Source: Micropterix aruncella (taxonomy: Eukaryota > Arthropoda > Insecta > Lepidoptera > Micropterigidae). From it: DNA of 64,000 nucleotides. The notes under the pieces were generated by a model. It was not told the DNA's origin. It saw only the letters and a list, made by a program, of their open reading frames with translations, and ran no database searches. The position numbers and the translations under genes are program-made. The DNA is taken from NCBI GenBank assembly GCA_944548615.1, contig OX155954.1:3453335-3517334 (forward strand), in the 5' to 3' direction. Below are positions 1 through 9,337 of the stretch, one piece after another (position 1 is the first letter of the stretch; every line of letters begins with the position of its first letter).

Positions 1-377
1 TATTGGATTTTTACGCAAGGAATTATTGAGTGCGTTGAACAAATTTTATTTATTGCATGTTTAAATTTACTAAAACCACTTTTTCATCATTATTAATTTA
101 TTTTTATATTAAATAAACGAAAATGGAAAATCTACTATTTATTTTATATTTTTCGAATAAAATTATTACTGCTGTGATTGGCAGCAATGCGAAATGGTAT
201 TGCTCCGATTGGCAGTCCTGCCGCCGAACTCTACAATATTGTTTTTGGTCGCCGCGACGCGAGCTGTCAAACGACGTTTTGTTGTTGTATAGGCGGACGC
301 CGCTTTTCAATTACAAATATGTCCAATTATGGGGAAAATCTGTTAATTACACATGGAAAAGACGCGCCTGCGTCACA
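1..377 (-). repeat. 3' LTR of the gypsy element, partial
   Basis: Same sequence as 7333-7709 in the other LTR. It ends on the plus strand in GTCACA, so in element orientation the LTR starts TGTGAC, directly after the polypurine tract. About 830 bp of this LTR should lie left of the window. Confidence 0.93.
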
Positions 378-391
378 ACCCCCTCCCATCG
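378..391 (-). other. Polypurine tract of the gypsy element
   Basis: On the minus strand this reads as a G-rich purine run (GGGAGGGGG core) immediately before the TGTGAC start of the 3' LTR, the expected place for the plus-strand DNA primer. Confidence 0.85.
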
Positions 392-1505
392 GACCGAAAA
401 TTAACGGGAACCCGGAATTTTCGTATATTGTGTGAGTACCAGTGTTTTGTTTACTAAAATGGTGGTCAAAAATGCGGCTTACCGAAAAGCCTCGTGGTGT
501 GTATTCGGAGCTTTTATTTGTCCTCTAGGACAGTCCTAGTGTAAACTAGTGGTTTGAAACATGTTTTGTTTGTTACATGCGCATTGTCTCGCATATTAAT
601 ACTTAGAATGCCGTGCCCTGACTCTAACAAGTTGAAATTTTGTTTTTGACGGTATTTTTTATTTTTTTATTATTAGCGATTTGGACGCTTGTTGCCGGTC
701 TAGCGCCCAGAAAAACGGACCTTCCTGTTTCGACGATATAGTCCACAGGTATTCAACTGGGTATTCGATATAGAGATACCACAGCCGGTCCCCTTCTCCG
801 AATGCAAGATCGTCGAACAATAGGTAATATTCTTTCACTCCATCGCATTCACACTTCATTCTTACATCACCTACATAAATCATCATTCATTTATACTGAA
901 CGCACTTCGAATGTGCCTACAGATCCTTGCCTTCGCCACTGAAGAAAATAATGATATCCTCGATGCCCACCTTGTCCGTTACTAATCTAAATATTTTTTA
1001 TCAACCGTTTTCAGAAACACACAACTTGTTTGAACATACAAAAGAAAAGCAACAAGTTGCCTGTGGCTTGAACGCGGTATGGCTGTTCTGGTGTACTAGC
1101 TGCTCACATTGTTATGATCAGGTACAATATTTTAAATTTATTTTTAGTTTTACTCAACATATTGTTCAGATGTAAAAGAAAAAAATTGGTTTGATAGATA
1201 TGAAGATGTGATCGATTCATGTCTACAAAAGAAGATGAGAATGGTTTTAACCATTACTAAAAAGAATTGATTTACAACATTATGGTTATGATAGATTCCC
1301 ATTTTTTTTTAAAAATACGGAATGGTTTTACATTTGAAAAAAAAGATTGGTATAAGATTTTGTGAAACAATATTATAACAATAATAGAATGGTATGACAT
1401 TCCATTGACTAAAAAATTAATAATAGTAATGACATTGTATAACTGAATTATTCAACAATAATAATACTAATTATTTATGATTATTGTTAAATAATTTTGT
1501 TATTA
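392..1505 (-). other. 3' non-coding region of the gypsy element
   Basis: About 1.1 kb between the pol stop and the polypurine tract. The longest minus-strand frame is a 75-codon one (659-886) with no motif I recognise; there is no signal peptide or membrane segment that would suggest env. The part at 1190-1420 is AT-rich with several loose repeats of a GAATGGTTT-like word. It may be an untranslated region or the decayed remains of a third gene. Confidence 0.5.
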
Positions 1506-4500
1506 TTAATCTTCTGGTTGTTTGCCAGGTAATTTAAAATCTCGTGCATGGTATGTTCCAGGCAACGTCTTTCCTGTCATAGTCTCGAGCACGAATACCG
1601 TGTCGGACAACTTTTCCGCGATTCGGAATTGTTCGAACTTAGGCGCTAGTTTCGCCGAAAATGCTTTCCCTTTATTCGACAAATAACGAGTCTTTTTCCA
1701 AATCACCTCTCCTTTCACCAATTCCGGCATTCGACGACCTCGGTCATATAAGCGTTTATTTTTTTTATGTTGCTTATCTAGATTTGATCTTACCGTTTGA
1801 AATATCTTTTCCAGCTGTCCGAGCTTGTCCAGTCGGTCATCGTCTCCTGGCGACATGAGGACGGCTTGTGTTTCGGTCGCGGTCATCGAAGAATATATCT
1901 CTCCCGATGACACGAGTTCGCGACCGTAAACCAAAAAGTTTGGACTGAAATTGCTGGCTTCGGATTTCGCCGAATTTAAAGCATATTGGAGTTCTGACAG
2001 ATGTAAGTCCCACAATTTGTGATTTTTCTCCACATACGCGCACAGCATTGTGCTTAGAGTTCTGTTGTATCTTTCAACAGGGTTAACTTGCGGCGTATAA
2101 TATGGTGTGTTAAGCACTTGGGGAATATGGTAGAGGTTGAAAAATTTTTGCATTTCCTTCGACACGAAACATTTTCCATTATCGGTAAGTATCACCCTCG
2201 GAATACCATGTACCATAAAAACTTTTTCTTTTATTAATGGTATCATTTTACTTGACGTCGCTTCTTTCAGCGGAATAATTATAGAGTACTTGCTGAAACA
2301 ACAGGTTACAAGTAGTATATACCTATTTCGATTATTGGACATCGGCATTGGACCATGGACGTCGCAAGCTATGTACTCAAAAGGACGACTGCAACTCTTC
2401 GGTGTTTTCATCATACCCAGTGGTGGAGCGGTCACATGCTTCGTAGCCATGCACTTTTCACAACTAGCGACATATTTAGCAACGGATTGGAATAATCCTG
2501 GCCAATAGAAATGTTGTCTCAGGCGATGATATGTCTTGTAGGTACCTAGATGTCCAGCCGTTGGCTTGTCATGGTATTCATTCAGTAAGCGATTCTGATC
2601 TTCAATCATTATCACTTGCTTCCATTGAAAATCGGGGTCAATTTCGCCGTCAGCTTTGCTGTAGCGATAAAGCCTCCCGTTTATTATGGTGAAATTAGGA
2701 AACGCTTGTGGATTTTTCGATACACCTTGGTATTGTTTTTTAAACCAAGTGTCCTTTGTTTCAGCTACCTGAATACAAGCTATAAGTGGTGCCCTGGATA
2801 AGGCATCGGGAACCAACTGTTGGCTTCCTTTACGATGGAGTATCCGGAAATTATATGGAGAGAGACGCACACCCCAACGTGCTAACCTGCCAGTCGGCGT
2901 ATCGATGGACAAGAACCATTTTAAAGCGGCACAGTCTGTATGGATTTCAAACACGTCATTTCCTTCCAAATAACACCGCCAGTGTTCCACCGCATGTATT
3001 ACCGCGAGACTTTCTCGTTCGGTAGCTGAATAGTGTTTTTCTGCTTCCGTTAATGTACGACTCGTAAACGCAACCGGCCTCTCCTCTTCGCCGTCACCCT
3101 GAGTTAACACTCCGCCCGTACCATAAGCAGAAGCGTCTGTGTATACCCTGAATGGTATGTCAAAATTAGGGCACGCTAGGACCGGCGCGGTCGAAATTGC
3201 TGCTTTCAGATTAATAAACGCCGTTTCTGCTTCAGCACTCCAGGAAAATTTCGGAGAGCCAGCTTTTGTTGACGTTAATCCGTTTAGTGGTGCGGCTTTA
3301 GTAGCGAAACCCTCTATAAATCGTCTATACCATGAACACATACCCAAAAATCTACGCAACTCCTTTTTTGTAGTCGGAGTTGGGTATGCAGTAATTGCTG
3401 AAACTTTGGCTGGGTTGACTCTTAACCCGAATCTATCGACTACATGACCGAGATAAGTCAGCTCCGACCTGAAGAATTTACACTTTTCAAAGTTGATCGA
3501 TAGGTTAGCATATTTTAATCGTTCCAGTACTCGAGTCAATAGCGATGCATGTTCTTCAAATGTACTACCAGTAACAATTATGTCATCTAAGTAGACAAAG
3601 ACGCGTCGCTGGAAGTCTTGTCCAAACAGGGAATCCATCAGAGACTGCATAATTCCCGGTCCATTAGAAATTCCGAATGCTGTTCTACAGAACATAAATG
3701 AATTTCTATATGGTACTGTGAATGCAGTTTTCGGCCTTGACTCAGGAGAAATTGGGACTTGCCAAAATGCTGAACTGAGATCGATCGAACTGAGGTATCT
3801 AGAACTCCCTAGACTATCTAATATGTCCGACATGTATGGAAGACCGTAAGAGTATTTTTTAGTAACCGCATTCAATTTTCTTGAATCCAGACAGAAACGA
3901 TATGTTCCATCTTTCTTCGGAATCATGAGGACTGGGTTATTCCATGGGCTGATTGCTGGTTCAATTACTCCTAACTCAAGCATTCGGTCCACTTCCTCGT
4001 TCAATGCTTGAAGTTTTGACGGTGGAAGTCGGTAAAATCGTTGTTTTATCGGAGCTGCATTTCCAGTATCGATGACATGTTCTACCAGAGCAGTCTTTCC
4101 TAATCCGATTTTATCCGAAGAAATATTCCGATATTGATCAATTATATTATCGGCTATTAACCGTTGTTCAATATTTAGAAATTCGTAATCTGTTATAATC
4201 GGTTCTATTAAACGGCATGTATTAATTTCCATAGAACCCGATGTTTTCAAAAATTCAATATTATTTGGAATAAGTCCAAATTTTTTCCATATTTCTATTC
4301 CTAATATTAAAGGTATTTCAATTTCAGGAATGATATAAAATGTGCACTCTTCAGTAACTCCTTTTATTGTTACCGGTAAGCTCAATGCGCCAGTACAAAA
4401 AGATTTAACCCCATTCGCTGAGGTGACAAAAAATGGCTTACAAGTCTGTAATTTATAGCCTTGTTTAATTATTTGATTATGTGAATCTGATCCTAATATG

Positions 4501-4757
4501 TTCAGAGTAGAACCTGAATCTAATAAGCCTTGAAGCTTTAACTCCCCAAAACAAACCTCAAGATATAGTAAGTTTGCGGCTCTGCCAGCGTTTTTGGAAC
4601 AGTTGACTTGGATTTGAGAATTACTAAGGTCCGTTGGAAGATCTAATGACGCTGGAATGTCCAGCGGCTTACTCTCCGCACTTTCCTCTAACATATCTTT
4701 CCCCAACCCTTCTAACTGTCCTTTCCGCACCGTACCGCTAGCAGCGCCTCTTACTCG
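1506..4757 (-). CDS. pol: gypsy pol polyprotein (protease-RT-RNase H-integrase)
   Basis: About 1080 codons read in the -1 frame relative to gag. There is no ATG at the front of the frame, so translation most likely enters by frameshift at 4757-4763. Domains in order: an aspartic protease with a DSGST active site in the first 100 residues; reverse transcriptase with a YLDD catalytic box; RNase H with a TDAS motif; integrase with an HHCC-type zinc region (CEKC), then D, TDNG and a downstream E in NPVERYN giving the DDE triad. Length and order are normal for Ty3/gypsy. No stop or frameshift is seen inside. The enzyme set copies element RNA into DNA in virus-like particles and inserts it. Confidence 0.95.
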   Translation of the reverse strand, partial: RVRGAASGTVRKGQLEGLGKDMLEESAESKPLDIPASLDLPTDLSNSQIQVNCSKNAGRAANLLYLEVCFGELKLQGLLDSGSTLNILGSDSHNQIIKQGYKLQTCKPFFVTSANGVKSFCTGALSLPVTIKGVTEECTFYIIPEIEIPLILGIEIWKKFGLIPNNIEFLKTSGSMEINTCRLIEPIITDYEFLNIEQRLIADNIIDQYRNISSDKIGLGKTALVEHVIDTGNAAPIKQRFYRLPPSKLQALNEEVDRMLELGVIEPAISPWNNPVLMIPKKDGTYRFCLDSRKLNAVTKKYSYGLPYMSDILDSLGSSRYLSSIDLSSAFWQVPISPESRPKTAFTVPYRNSFMFCRTAFGISNGPGIMQSLMDSLFGQDFQRRVFVYLDDIIVTGSTFEEHASLLTRVLERLKYANLSINFEKCKFFRSELTYLGHVVDRFGLRVNPAKVSAITAYPTPTTKKELRRFLGMCSWYRRFIEGFATKAAPLNGLTSTKAGSPKFSWSAEAETAFINLKAAISTAPVLACPNFDIPFRVYTDASAYGTGGVLTQGDGEEERPVAFTSRTLTEAEKHYSATERESLAVIHAVEHWRCYLEGNDVFEIHTDCAALKWFLSIDTPTGRLARWGVRLSPYNFRILHRKGSQQLVPDALSRAPLIACIQVAETKDTWFKKQYQGVSKNPQAFPNFTIINGRLYRYSKADGEIDPDFQWKQVIMIEDQNRLLNEYHDKPTAGHLGTYKTYHRLRQHFYWPGLFQSVAKYVASCEKCMATKHVTAPPLGMMKTPKSCSRPFEYIACDVHGPMPMSNNRNRYILLVTCCFSKYSIIIPLKEATSSKMIPLIKEKVFMVHGIPRVILTDNGKCFVSKEMQKFFNLYHIPQVLNTPYYTPQVNPVERYNRTLSTMLCAYVEKNHKLWDLHLSELQYALNSAKSEASNFSPNFLVYGRELVSSGEIYSSMTATETQAVLMSPGDDDRLDKLGQLEKIFQTVRSNLDKQHKKNKRLYDRGRRMPELVKGEVIWKKTRYLSNKGKAFSAKLAPKFEQFRIAEKLSDTVFVLETMTGKTLPGTYHARDFKLPGKQPED

Positions 4758-6091
4758 TTTTTTTGATTCGATGAATGGTGATTATCATTAGGTTCCGCAT
4801 TATCGCGACTATGACTGACAAATACATTTTTTTTTGAATTGCAGTTACTGCACGACGGCATCCTTTGACCCGGAGCTTTACACCGAAAGCAAAAGATTTC
4901 TGCCTTCCTCGGACACTGCCAATACGGATGTTCCGAGTTATTACACCTCAAACAGGTCGGGTTTCGTCCGTATGAGCGAACTGCGTAAACTTTTGATTGA
5001 TTATTGAATTGTACTTTTTTTCCTTGTATAGGACTATTATTGAACGTTCCGCCGGACGTCTCTCCTCCGGACGTAGAATGCGGCATCGTGGACAAAAAAT
5101 CGGACGGAGTCTCCATGAAAAACTTCGAGCGGAGATGACTCTGTTCTAACCGCTCACAGAATGTCTGCAGTTTTTCCACGGAATCAAGATCGTGCAATCC
5201 GAACTGGTTCGAATACACCGGTCTTACATTTCTTTGCAATATCTCCAAGCGTTGATCCTCGGACATCTGCCTTGCGAGACGGTTGAACAAGGTAGTCATA
5301 GCGTAAAAGTAATCGGCCACAGTTTCGTTTTTACCCTGTGATCTCATGTAAATTTGTTTGGATAACCTAAACTGATAATCCACCGGTTGAAATTTAATTT
5401 TCAGGAGCTGCTGAAATTGGCTATACGAAACTAAAGAGTCTCGCATCTGCCGATACCACAACAATGCGCTTCCGTTTAATAGTTCCGGCAACCCACGCAA
5501 CAAGGCACTCTCCGAGATGCATCTGCTGGTGGCTAACTCGCTCAACCTCTCCAAGAACTCGAATACACAGCTCTTCCCGTCGTAAGAAAGACGGAGTTTT
5601 GAAAAATCGAATGATTTGGGAACGTTCTGTTGCGGACTGGAATCGATTATTTTACTATTTGATGCGTCTATATTGTCTAAATTTGTATATTTGTTAGATT
5701 CTAAGTTTTCTGTAGATACCCCTGAATTATACTGTACCAATTCCTGCCACAAATCCTGAATCATATCCCAAATTGTCAATAGTTCCGTAGGCATTTCAGC
5801 AGTCATTCCAAATCTACGTTCCATCGAGTTATAGTTTGCTTCAAATATTGCCTGATTTATTGTTTCCGTTTTAAATTTAATGGCTTTAATGTCGGCCTTA
5901 AGTCGCAATAATGAATTTAAAATATAATTTTTTTCTTCATTTTTAAATTGAATTGATGTGACTGGCTCCACGTCTAAGAGATCTCGCAAAATTAACCGAT
6001 TTTCTTCAACTTTGTCAACGCTTTTACCTCCCCTAATCGCTATTTCGAACTGTAGTTCACTTTTCCTCAGAAGTTTATATTTTAAAGGCAT
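4751..6091 (-). CDS. gag: gypsy gag (capsid/nucleocapsid)
   Basis: 446 codons from the ATG at 6091. The middle has capsid-like helical sequence (residues about 180-320, including ALLWYRQM and DYFYAM). The C-terminal part has a CX2CX4HX4C zinc knuckle (CLRCNNSEHPYWQC) followed by a second Cys cluster (CFRCKAPGQRMPSC) in which the expected His is Gln. Gag forms the particle and binds element RNA. The frame ends at the slippery site, so most ribosomes stop here and a minority would make Gag-Pol. Confidence 0.9.
   Translation of the reverse strand: MPLKYKLLRKSELQFEIAIRGGKSVDKVEENRLILRDLLDVEPVTSIQFKNEEKNYILNSLLRLKADIKAIKFKTETINQAIFEANYNSMERRFGMTAEMPTELLTIWDMIQDLWQELVQYNSGVSTENLESNKYTNLDNIDASNSKIIDSSPQQNVPKSFDFSKLRLSYDGKSCVFEFLERLSELATSRCISESALLRGLPELLNGSALLWYRQMRDSLVSYSQFQQLLKIKFQPVDYQFRLSKQIYMRSQGKNETVADYFYAMTTLFNRLARQMSEDQRLEILQRNVRPVYSNQFGLHDLDSVEKLQTFCERLEQSHLRSKFFMETPSDFLSTMPHSTSGGETSGGTFNNSPIQGKKVQFNNQSKVYAVRSYGRNPTCLRCNNSEHPYWQCPRKAEIFCFRCKAPGQRMPSCSNCNSKKNVFVSHSRDNAEPNDNHHSSNQKNE
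4757..4763 (-). other. -1 ribosomal frameshift heptamer A AAA AAC
   Basis: Near its end gag reads CAA AAA AAC GAG TAA. The heptamer A AAA AAC is in the correct phase for X XXY YYZ simultaneous slippage, and the shifted frame runs open straight into pol. The gag stop follows one codon later. A GCTAGC-containing self-complementary stretch lies just downstream, but I could not establish a stimulatory pseudoknot. Confidence 0.85.
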
Positions 6092-6487
6092 TTTGGGTGG
6101 CTTGCTGTTTAAATGAGACCAATCCTATCCCGCTGAAAACAAGAACGGACAATTGAAGAAATAAAGACGACTCACCGAACACGAAGCTGTAGAGGCTGAA
6201 AAAAAAATGGAAAAGGGGTAAGGAATTTAGCGCCGTGTTTTAATCTTCTTGCAATTCTATTAAATAATTATATCAATTTTATTATAAGGGTATTCTAGCT
6301 GTCAAAATATGGTAGTATTTTTAGTAGCAAGAAGTAGTCTTTTTTTTTGTTGAATTAAGTAGTATATTTCGTAGTATTTTTTTTTTTTGGTAGTAATTTT
6401 AATATATATAGTTTTTTTTTTTTTTTTTTTTAAATTAATTTAATTTTAACAATAACCCTGCTATATCTTTACTCAGATCCGATTTAA
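6092..6487 (-). other. 5' leader of the gypsy element
   Basis: Non-coding, AT-rich, with long T runs on the plus strand (for example near 6410-6432), between the primer-binding site and the gag ATG. Confidence 0.7.
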
Positions 6488-6498
6488 GTTGGGCGCCA
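6488..6498 (-). other. tRNA primer-binding site (tRNA-Lys type)
   Basis: On the minus strand TGGCGCCCAAC starts one base after the LTR end. The plus strand GTTGGGCGCCA equals the 3' end, including CCA, of insect tRNA-Lys(CUU) as I remember it; the match stops after 11 nt. It fixes the inner edge of the 5' LTR. Confidence 0.75.
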
Positions 6499-6499
6499 A

Positions 6500-7709
6500 T
6501 GTGACACTTACGTCATTAAATTTTAAATTTAATTGTAGAATAGAAACGCAGTTTGTCAAAAATAAGTAGATTTATTAAAATCGGAATTTACAGGGATTAA
6601 CGAGTCGGTAGAGCGGGTCGGCTCGCGATCTTAAGTAATAGCGGGTATGACACTGAAGAAAATTCTAAAACCGTTAATGGAGGATAAAATTGCAATCCGA
6701 TCAAGACACGGAAGCTATGGAGCGGTGAACCGGGAATGTCGGGAGGGCCTCTTCTTCGTTCGCCGACGACGTTCAGTGAATGCTGGACAACGCTCCCCCC
6801 TCGTCCCGAGTACGGTGGTCTTCGCTTGCCCTTACGAAAAGGTGTGTTGCGTGTTCGAAAGAGAGCTTGATCTCGATCCAAAAGAGAGTCCCTGGGGAAA
6901 ACACGGGAGATCAGACCAGGGAAAATTAACGGGACAACCGACAACTACCCTGCCAGTTCATCGACCCCATTCCCACAATTACCCATCCCTATTTCCCACA
7001 GGAAGAGGATTAATCATGTATATACACTTAAACAAGCAAGCACTCTACTCACCAGTAATTAGGGTTCCAGAATGTATTAATAAATTTTGAAGGAACTTCT
7101 GGGACTCTCACTATAAATTATTAATTTTAAATGTTCGCTTCTCGAACGATGGAAAGAAAATGAATGACTTTGACCTAGAGAAAGTCAGAATCTGCGAGCT
7201 CTCTTCCGTTTGCTACATCATTATAAGACTTCCGGTATTAATTATTTCATTTAAAAAATATAGTAATTAAATCTAAAATTATTATATTTAATTTTGAGTA
7301 CTGCTGTAACCCGGAAAACTAACAATTTGCGATATTGGATTTTTACGCAAGGAATTATTGAGTGCGTTGAACAAATTTTATTTATTGCATGTTTAAATTT
7401 ACTAAAACCACTTTTTCATCATTATTAATTTATTTTTATATTAAATAAACGAAAATGGAAAATCTACTATTTATTTTATATTTTTCGAATAAAATTATTA
7501 CTGCTGTGATTGGCAGCAATGCGAAATGGTATTGCTCCGATTGGCAGTCCTGCCGCCGAACTCTACAATATTGTTTTTGGTCGCCGCGACGCGAGCTGTC
7601 AAACGACGTTTTGTTGTTGTATAGGCGGACGCCGCTTTTCAATTACAAATATGTCCAATTATGGGGAAAATCTGTTAATTACACATGGAAAAGACGCGCC
7701 TGCGTCACA
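6500..7709 (-). repeat. 5' LTR of the gypsy element, complete (1210 bp)
   Basis: Bounded on the plus strand by TGTGAC at 6500 and GTCACA at 7709, a short inverted terminal repeat of the TG...CA form. The outer 377 bp equal window positions 1-377. In element orientation an AATAAA lies at 6571-6576 close to the inner end, a candidate polyadenylation signal. Open frames within it are probably chance. Confidence 0.9.
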
Positions 7710-7710
7710 A

Positions 7711-7990
7711 TAGTTTTACAGCATGGGGCGTATTCTGCTTAGATTTGGCTCCCTCTGATTACCGCCTTTTCAGATCGATGTCATTATATTTGAAAGACCA
7801 GCGGTTCACGAAAATTGAAGATGTGCAAAAGTTGCTCGATGAGTGTTTTGCTTTAAAACCACCAAGTTTCTACCGCGAAGGCATTCATCATCTACCTGAT
7901 AAATGGCAAAAGACCATAGATAGTAATGGTTAATAATTTGATAATTGATCTATGTACCAAGTATATTTTCAATAAATTTGATGTTGACGA
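7711..7990 (+). pseudogene. mariner transposase C-terminal fragment, interrupted by the gypsy element
   Basis: About 75 codons of the mariner transposase C-terminus: DLAPSDYRLFRSMSLYL, then a GIHHLPDKWQK segment and the stop near 7932, followed by an AATAAA-containing tail. The third catalytic Asp of the DD34D triad is the D of LAPSD. A short stretch before it (usually HPPYSP) is missing. The 5' part would lie left of the gypsy insertion, outside the window. Confidence 0.85.
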
Positions 7991-8949
7991 AAAAATCGAT
8001 ATGGCTGTTAAATTATTTAAAAATATACATTTCAGTAGTTTATAAATAATAAGGCCGAATAACAAACACCCCTTGGTCGGCTATCAAGGCAGCGCGTCTC
8101 CGGGTTCTTTTTAAAAAAAATAATATACCAAGATATTTACAAGATATCGAAATCTAATTTCGATAATTAAAAAACCTCTTATCTGTTACAATCAATCGGG
8201 AATATTCATAGCGTCCGCGGCCACCTGCACTTGCGCCCGAGTGAAGAAAGAATTGAAAATAATCGGGGACCGATTCTACAGGACCCACTCACAAAAGTAG
8301 CTAACGACTCACGGCTCGGCTCGGAGCGGCAAACGATGGCGAAATCTAAAACATCATGGTTTCGAGCGGCGGCCAATAAAGTTATAATACGGAATCGGGA
8401 ATGGCATTGTAGTCGAGATCAATTGGAATATTTAAGGACCACTTTAAAAGTACATTAATAAAGGAAGAAGCCAAGGATTTTGCTTTTTTTAGAATGATTA
8501 TTTGTTGATTTCATTATTACTATTTCCGTTTGTTTATAATTCCTTATCGTAATTATTTGATGTTAATTATTGTGATTTTGATTATTTAGATTTTTTTTTA
8601 ATTTGATTTTGATTACTTGCATTTTATTTCGATTTTCGATGTTTTGATTTTGATTATTTTATTTTAATCTCATCAAATAGTGGTTTCCTGTACCAAAAAT
8701 CGGTGTGTTCTGAAAACCAGGATGAGAGATATCCTGAGGATACCGCTAATTTGCAGAATTTGTAGTTTTATTACATAGTCTTTGTCTATTTTCTGTTTCA
8801 ATTTTTAATTTTGTGTGTTTTGTGTTATTTTTGGCAGCTGCAAATAAATATTGTAGTATTATTATAATAGCTGATACGATAGGCAACGTTCGGTAGCGAA
8901 TATGGCACTAAAAGAAGAAGAAGAAGAAACTAAAACATTACGACCATAC
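7991..8949. other. Non-coding, kinase-gene intron with a dispersed repeat
   Basis: No kinase exon is seen here, so the intron after the 8950 exon runs past the window start. A 75-codon plus frame at 8231-8458 has no sure identity. From about 8480 to 8860 lies a TGATTATTT-rich repeat also found at 27890-28600. Confidence 0.6.
8480..8860 (+). repeat. Dispersed repeat, copy 1 (empty site for the 28182 MITE)
   Basis: Shares with 27890-28600 the ATTTGATTTTGATTA-rich body, a CTGAAAACCA block, a TATCCTGAGGAT block and the tail GCAGCTGCAAATAAATAT. At 8785 it reads CATAGTCTTTGTCTATT with no insertion. It may be the 3' tail of a retroposon, as it ends near AATAAA. Confidence 0.65.
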
Positions 8950-9166
8950 CTACAAATGAACGGATTATCACATTTGATCATGATGTGCTTCTCATTGTAT
9001 GCATGCTCTTGCTGTTGTTGCTGCACCATCTCGATTTTTTTTAGACATTTGAGAGCGAAGGTTTTGTTCCTATCGTTTCTGTACTGGACCAGTTCTACCC
9101 TTCCGAAGCCCCCAACGCCCAAGGTTCCAACAATCTCCAGGTCCTGCAGGCCGATTTGGGCGTATT
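8950..9166 (-). CDS. PKG-like exon: start of kinase domain
   Basis: Acceptor TTTCAG before 9166 and donor GTATGG after 8950. It encodes EYAQIGLQDLEIVGTLG, the glycine loop LGVGGFGRVELV, the ATP-binding lysine in FALKCLKK, then a Gln run and helix C with the conserved Glu in AYNEK. It ends in NPFICR, where PKGs have NPFIVR. It enters in phase 1, matching the exon at 9240. The frame continues past the donor by chance. The catalytic loop, DFG and C-lobe are not in the window. Confidence 0.88.
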
Positions 9167-9239
9167 CTGAAATATCGATATCTACTTTAGTGTGTCAAAT
9201 TTTGGGGTATACTATAAAATATGAAATATATAATAATAC

Positions 9240-9337
9240 CTGAGTCGATTATCTTTTTATTAGCTATGTCCGAAGAACGCTGTGTGTGTCGAATGCTTTT
9301 GAGTTCGTCGAGATTACCGAGGAATTTCGTGAACGGC
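9240..9337 (-). CDS. PKG-like exon: linker between CNB-B and kinase
   Basis: A short exon (98 bp) between a TTTATAG acceptor and a GTATTA donor. It encodes PFTKFLGNLDELKS and a basic stretch ending KKIIDS. PKGs have the equivalent ETFNQ...LDEL sequence here. Phases: completes the GT left by the 13043-12805 exon and passes one base to the next exon. Confidence 0.82.

Larger units (their letters stand above)
1..7709 (-). mobile_element. Ty3/gypsy-type LTR retrotransposon (left LTR cut by window edge)
   Basis: Minus-strand element with, in its own 5'-3' order, an LTR (7709-6500), tRNA primer-binding site, leader, gag, pol (protease, reverse transcriptase, RNase H, integrase), a 1.1 kb non-coding stretch, a polypurine tract, and a second LTR of which only 377 bp lie in the window. 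The order RT-RNaseH-integrase is that of Ty3/gypsy, not copia. No env-like frame is seen. The visible parts of the two LTRs correspond with a constant offset of 7332 bp and encode identical frames, and gag and pol are open, so the insertion looks recent and possibly competent. The right end abuts a mariner remnant. The left target-site duplicate is outside the window and cannot be checked. Confidence 0.95.

Noticed and set aside
676..750. Plus-strand segment reading DLDACCRS, resembling a phospholipase A2 active-site motif
   Set aside because: The His-Asp pair and following Cys pattern are absent; frame closes quickly; inside a retroelement and antisense to it.
6600..6625. tRNA-like word GTCGGTAGAGC in the LTR, resembling a tRNA D-arm
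   Set aside because: No matching T-arm, anticodon arm or acceptor stem nearby; chance match within the LTR.
6647..7090. 147-codon plus-strand frame in the 5' LTR
   Set aside because: No motif, lies within LTR control sequence in antisense; probably chance.
8231..8458. 75-codon frame with WFRAAANKV, loosely like a LINE C-terminus
   Set aside because: Too short and no other LINE motif around it to support the call.
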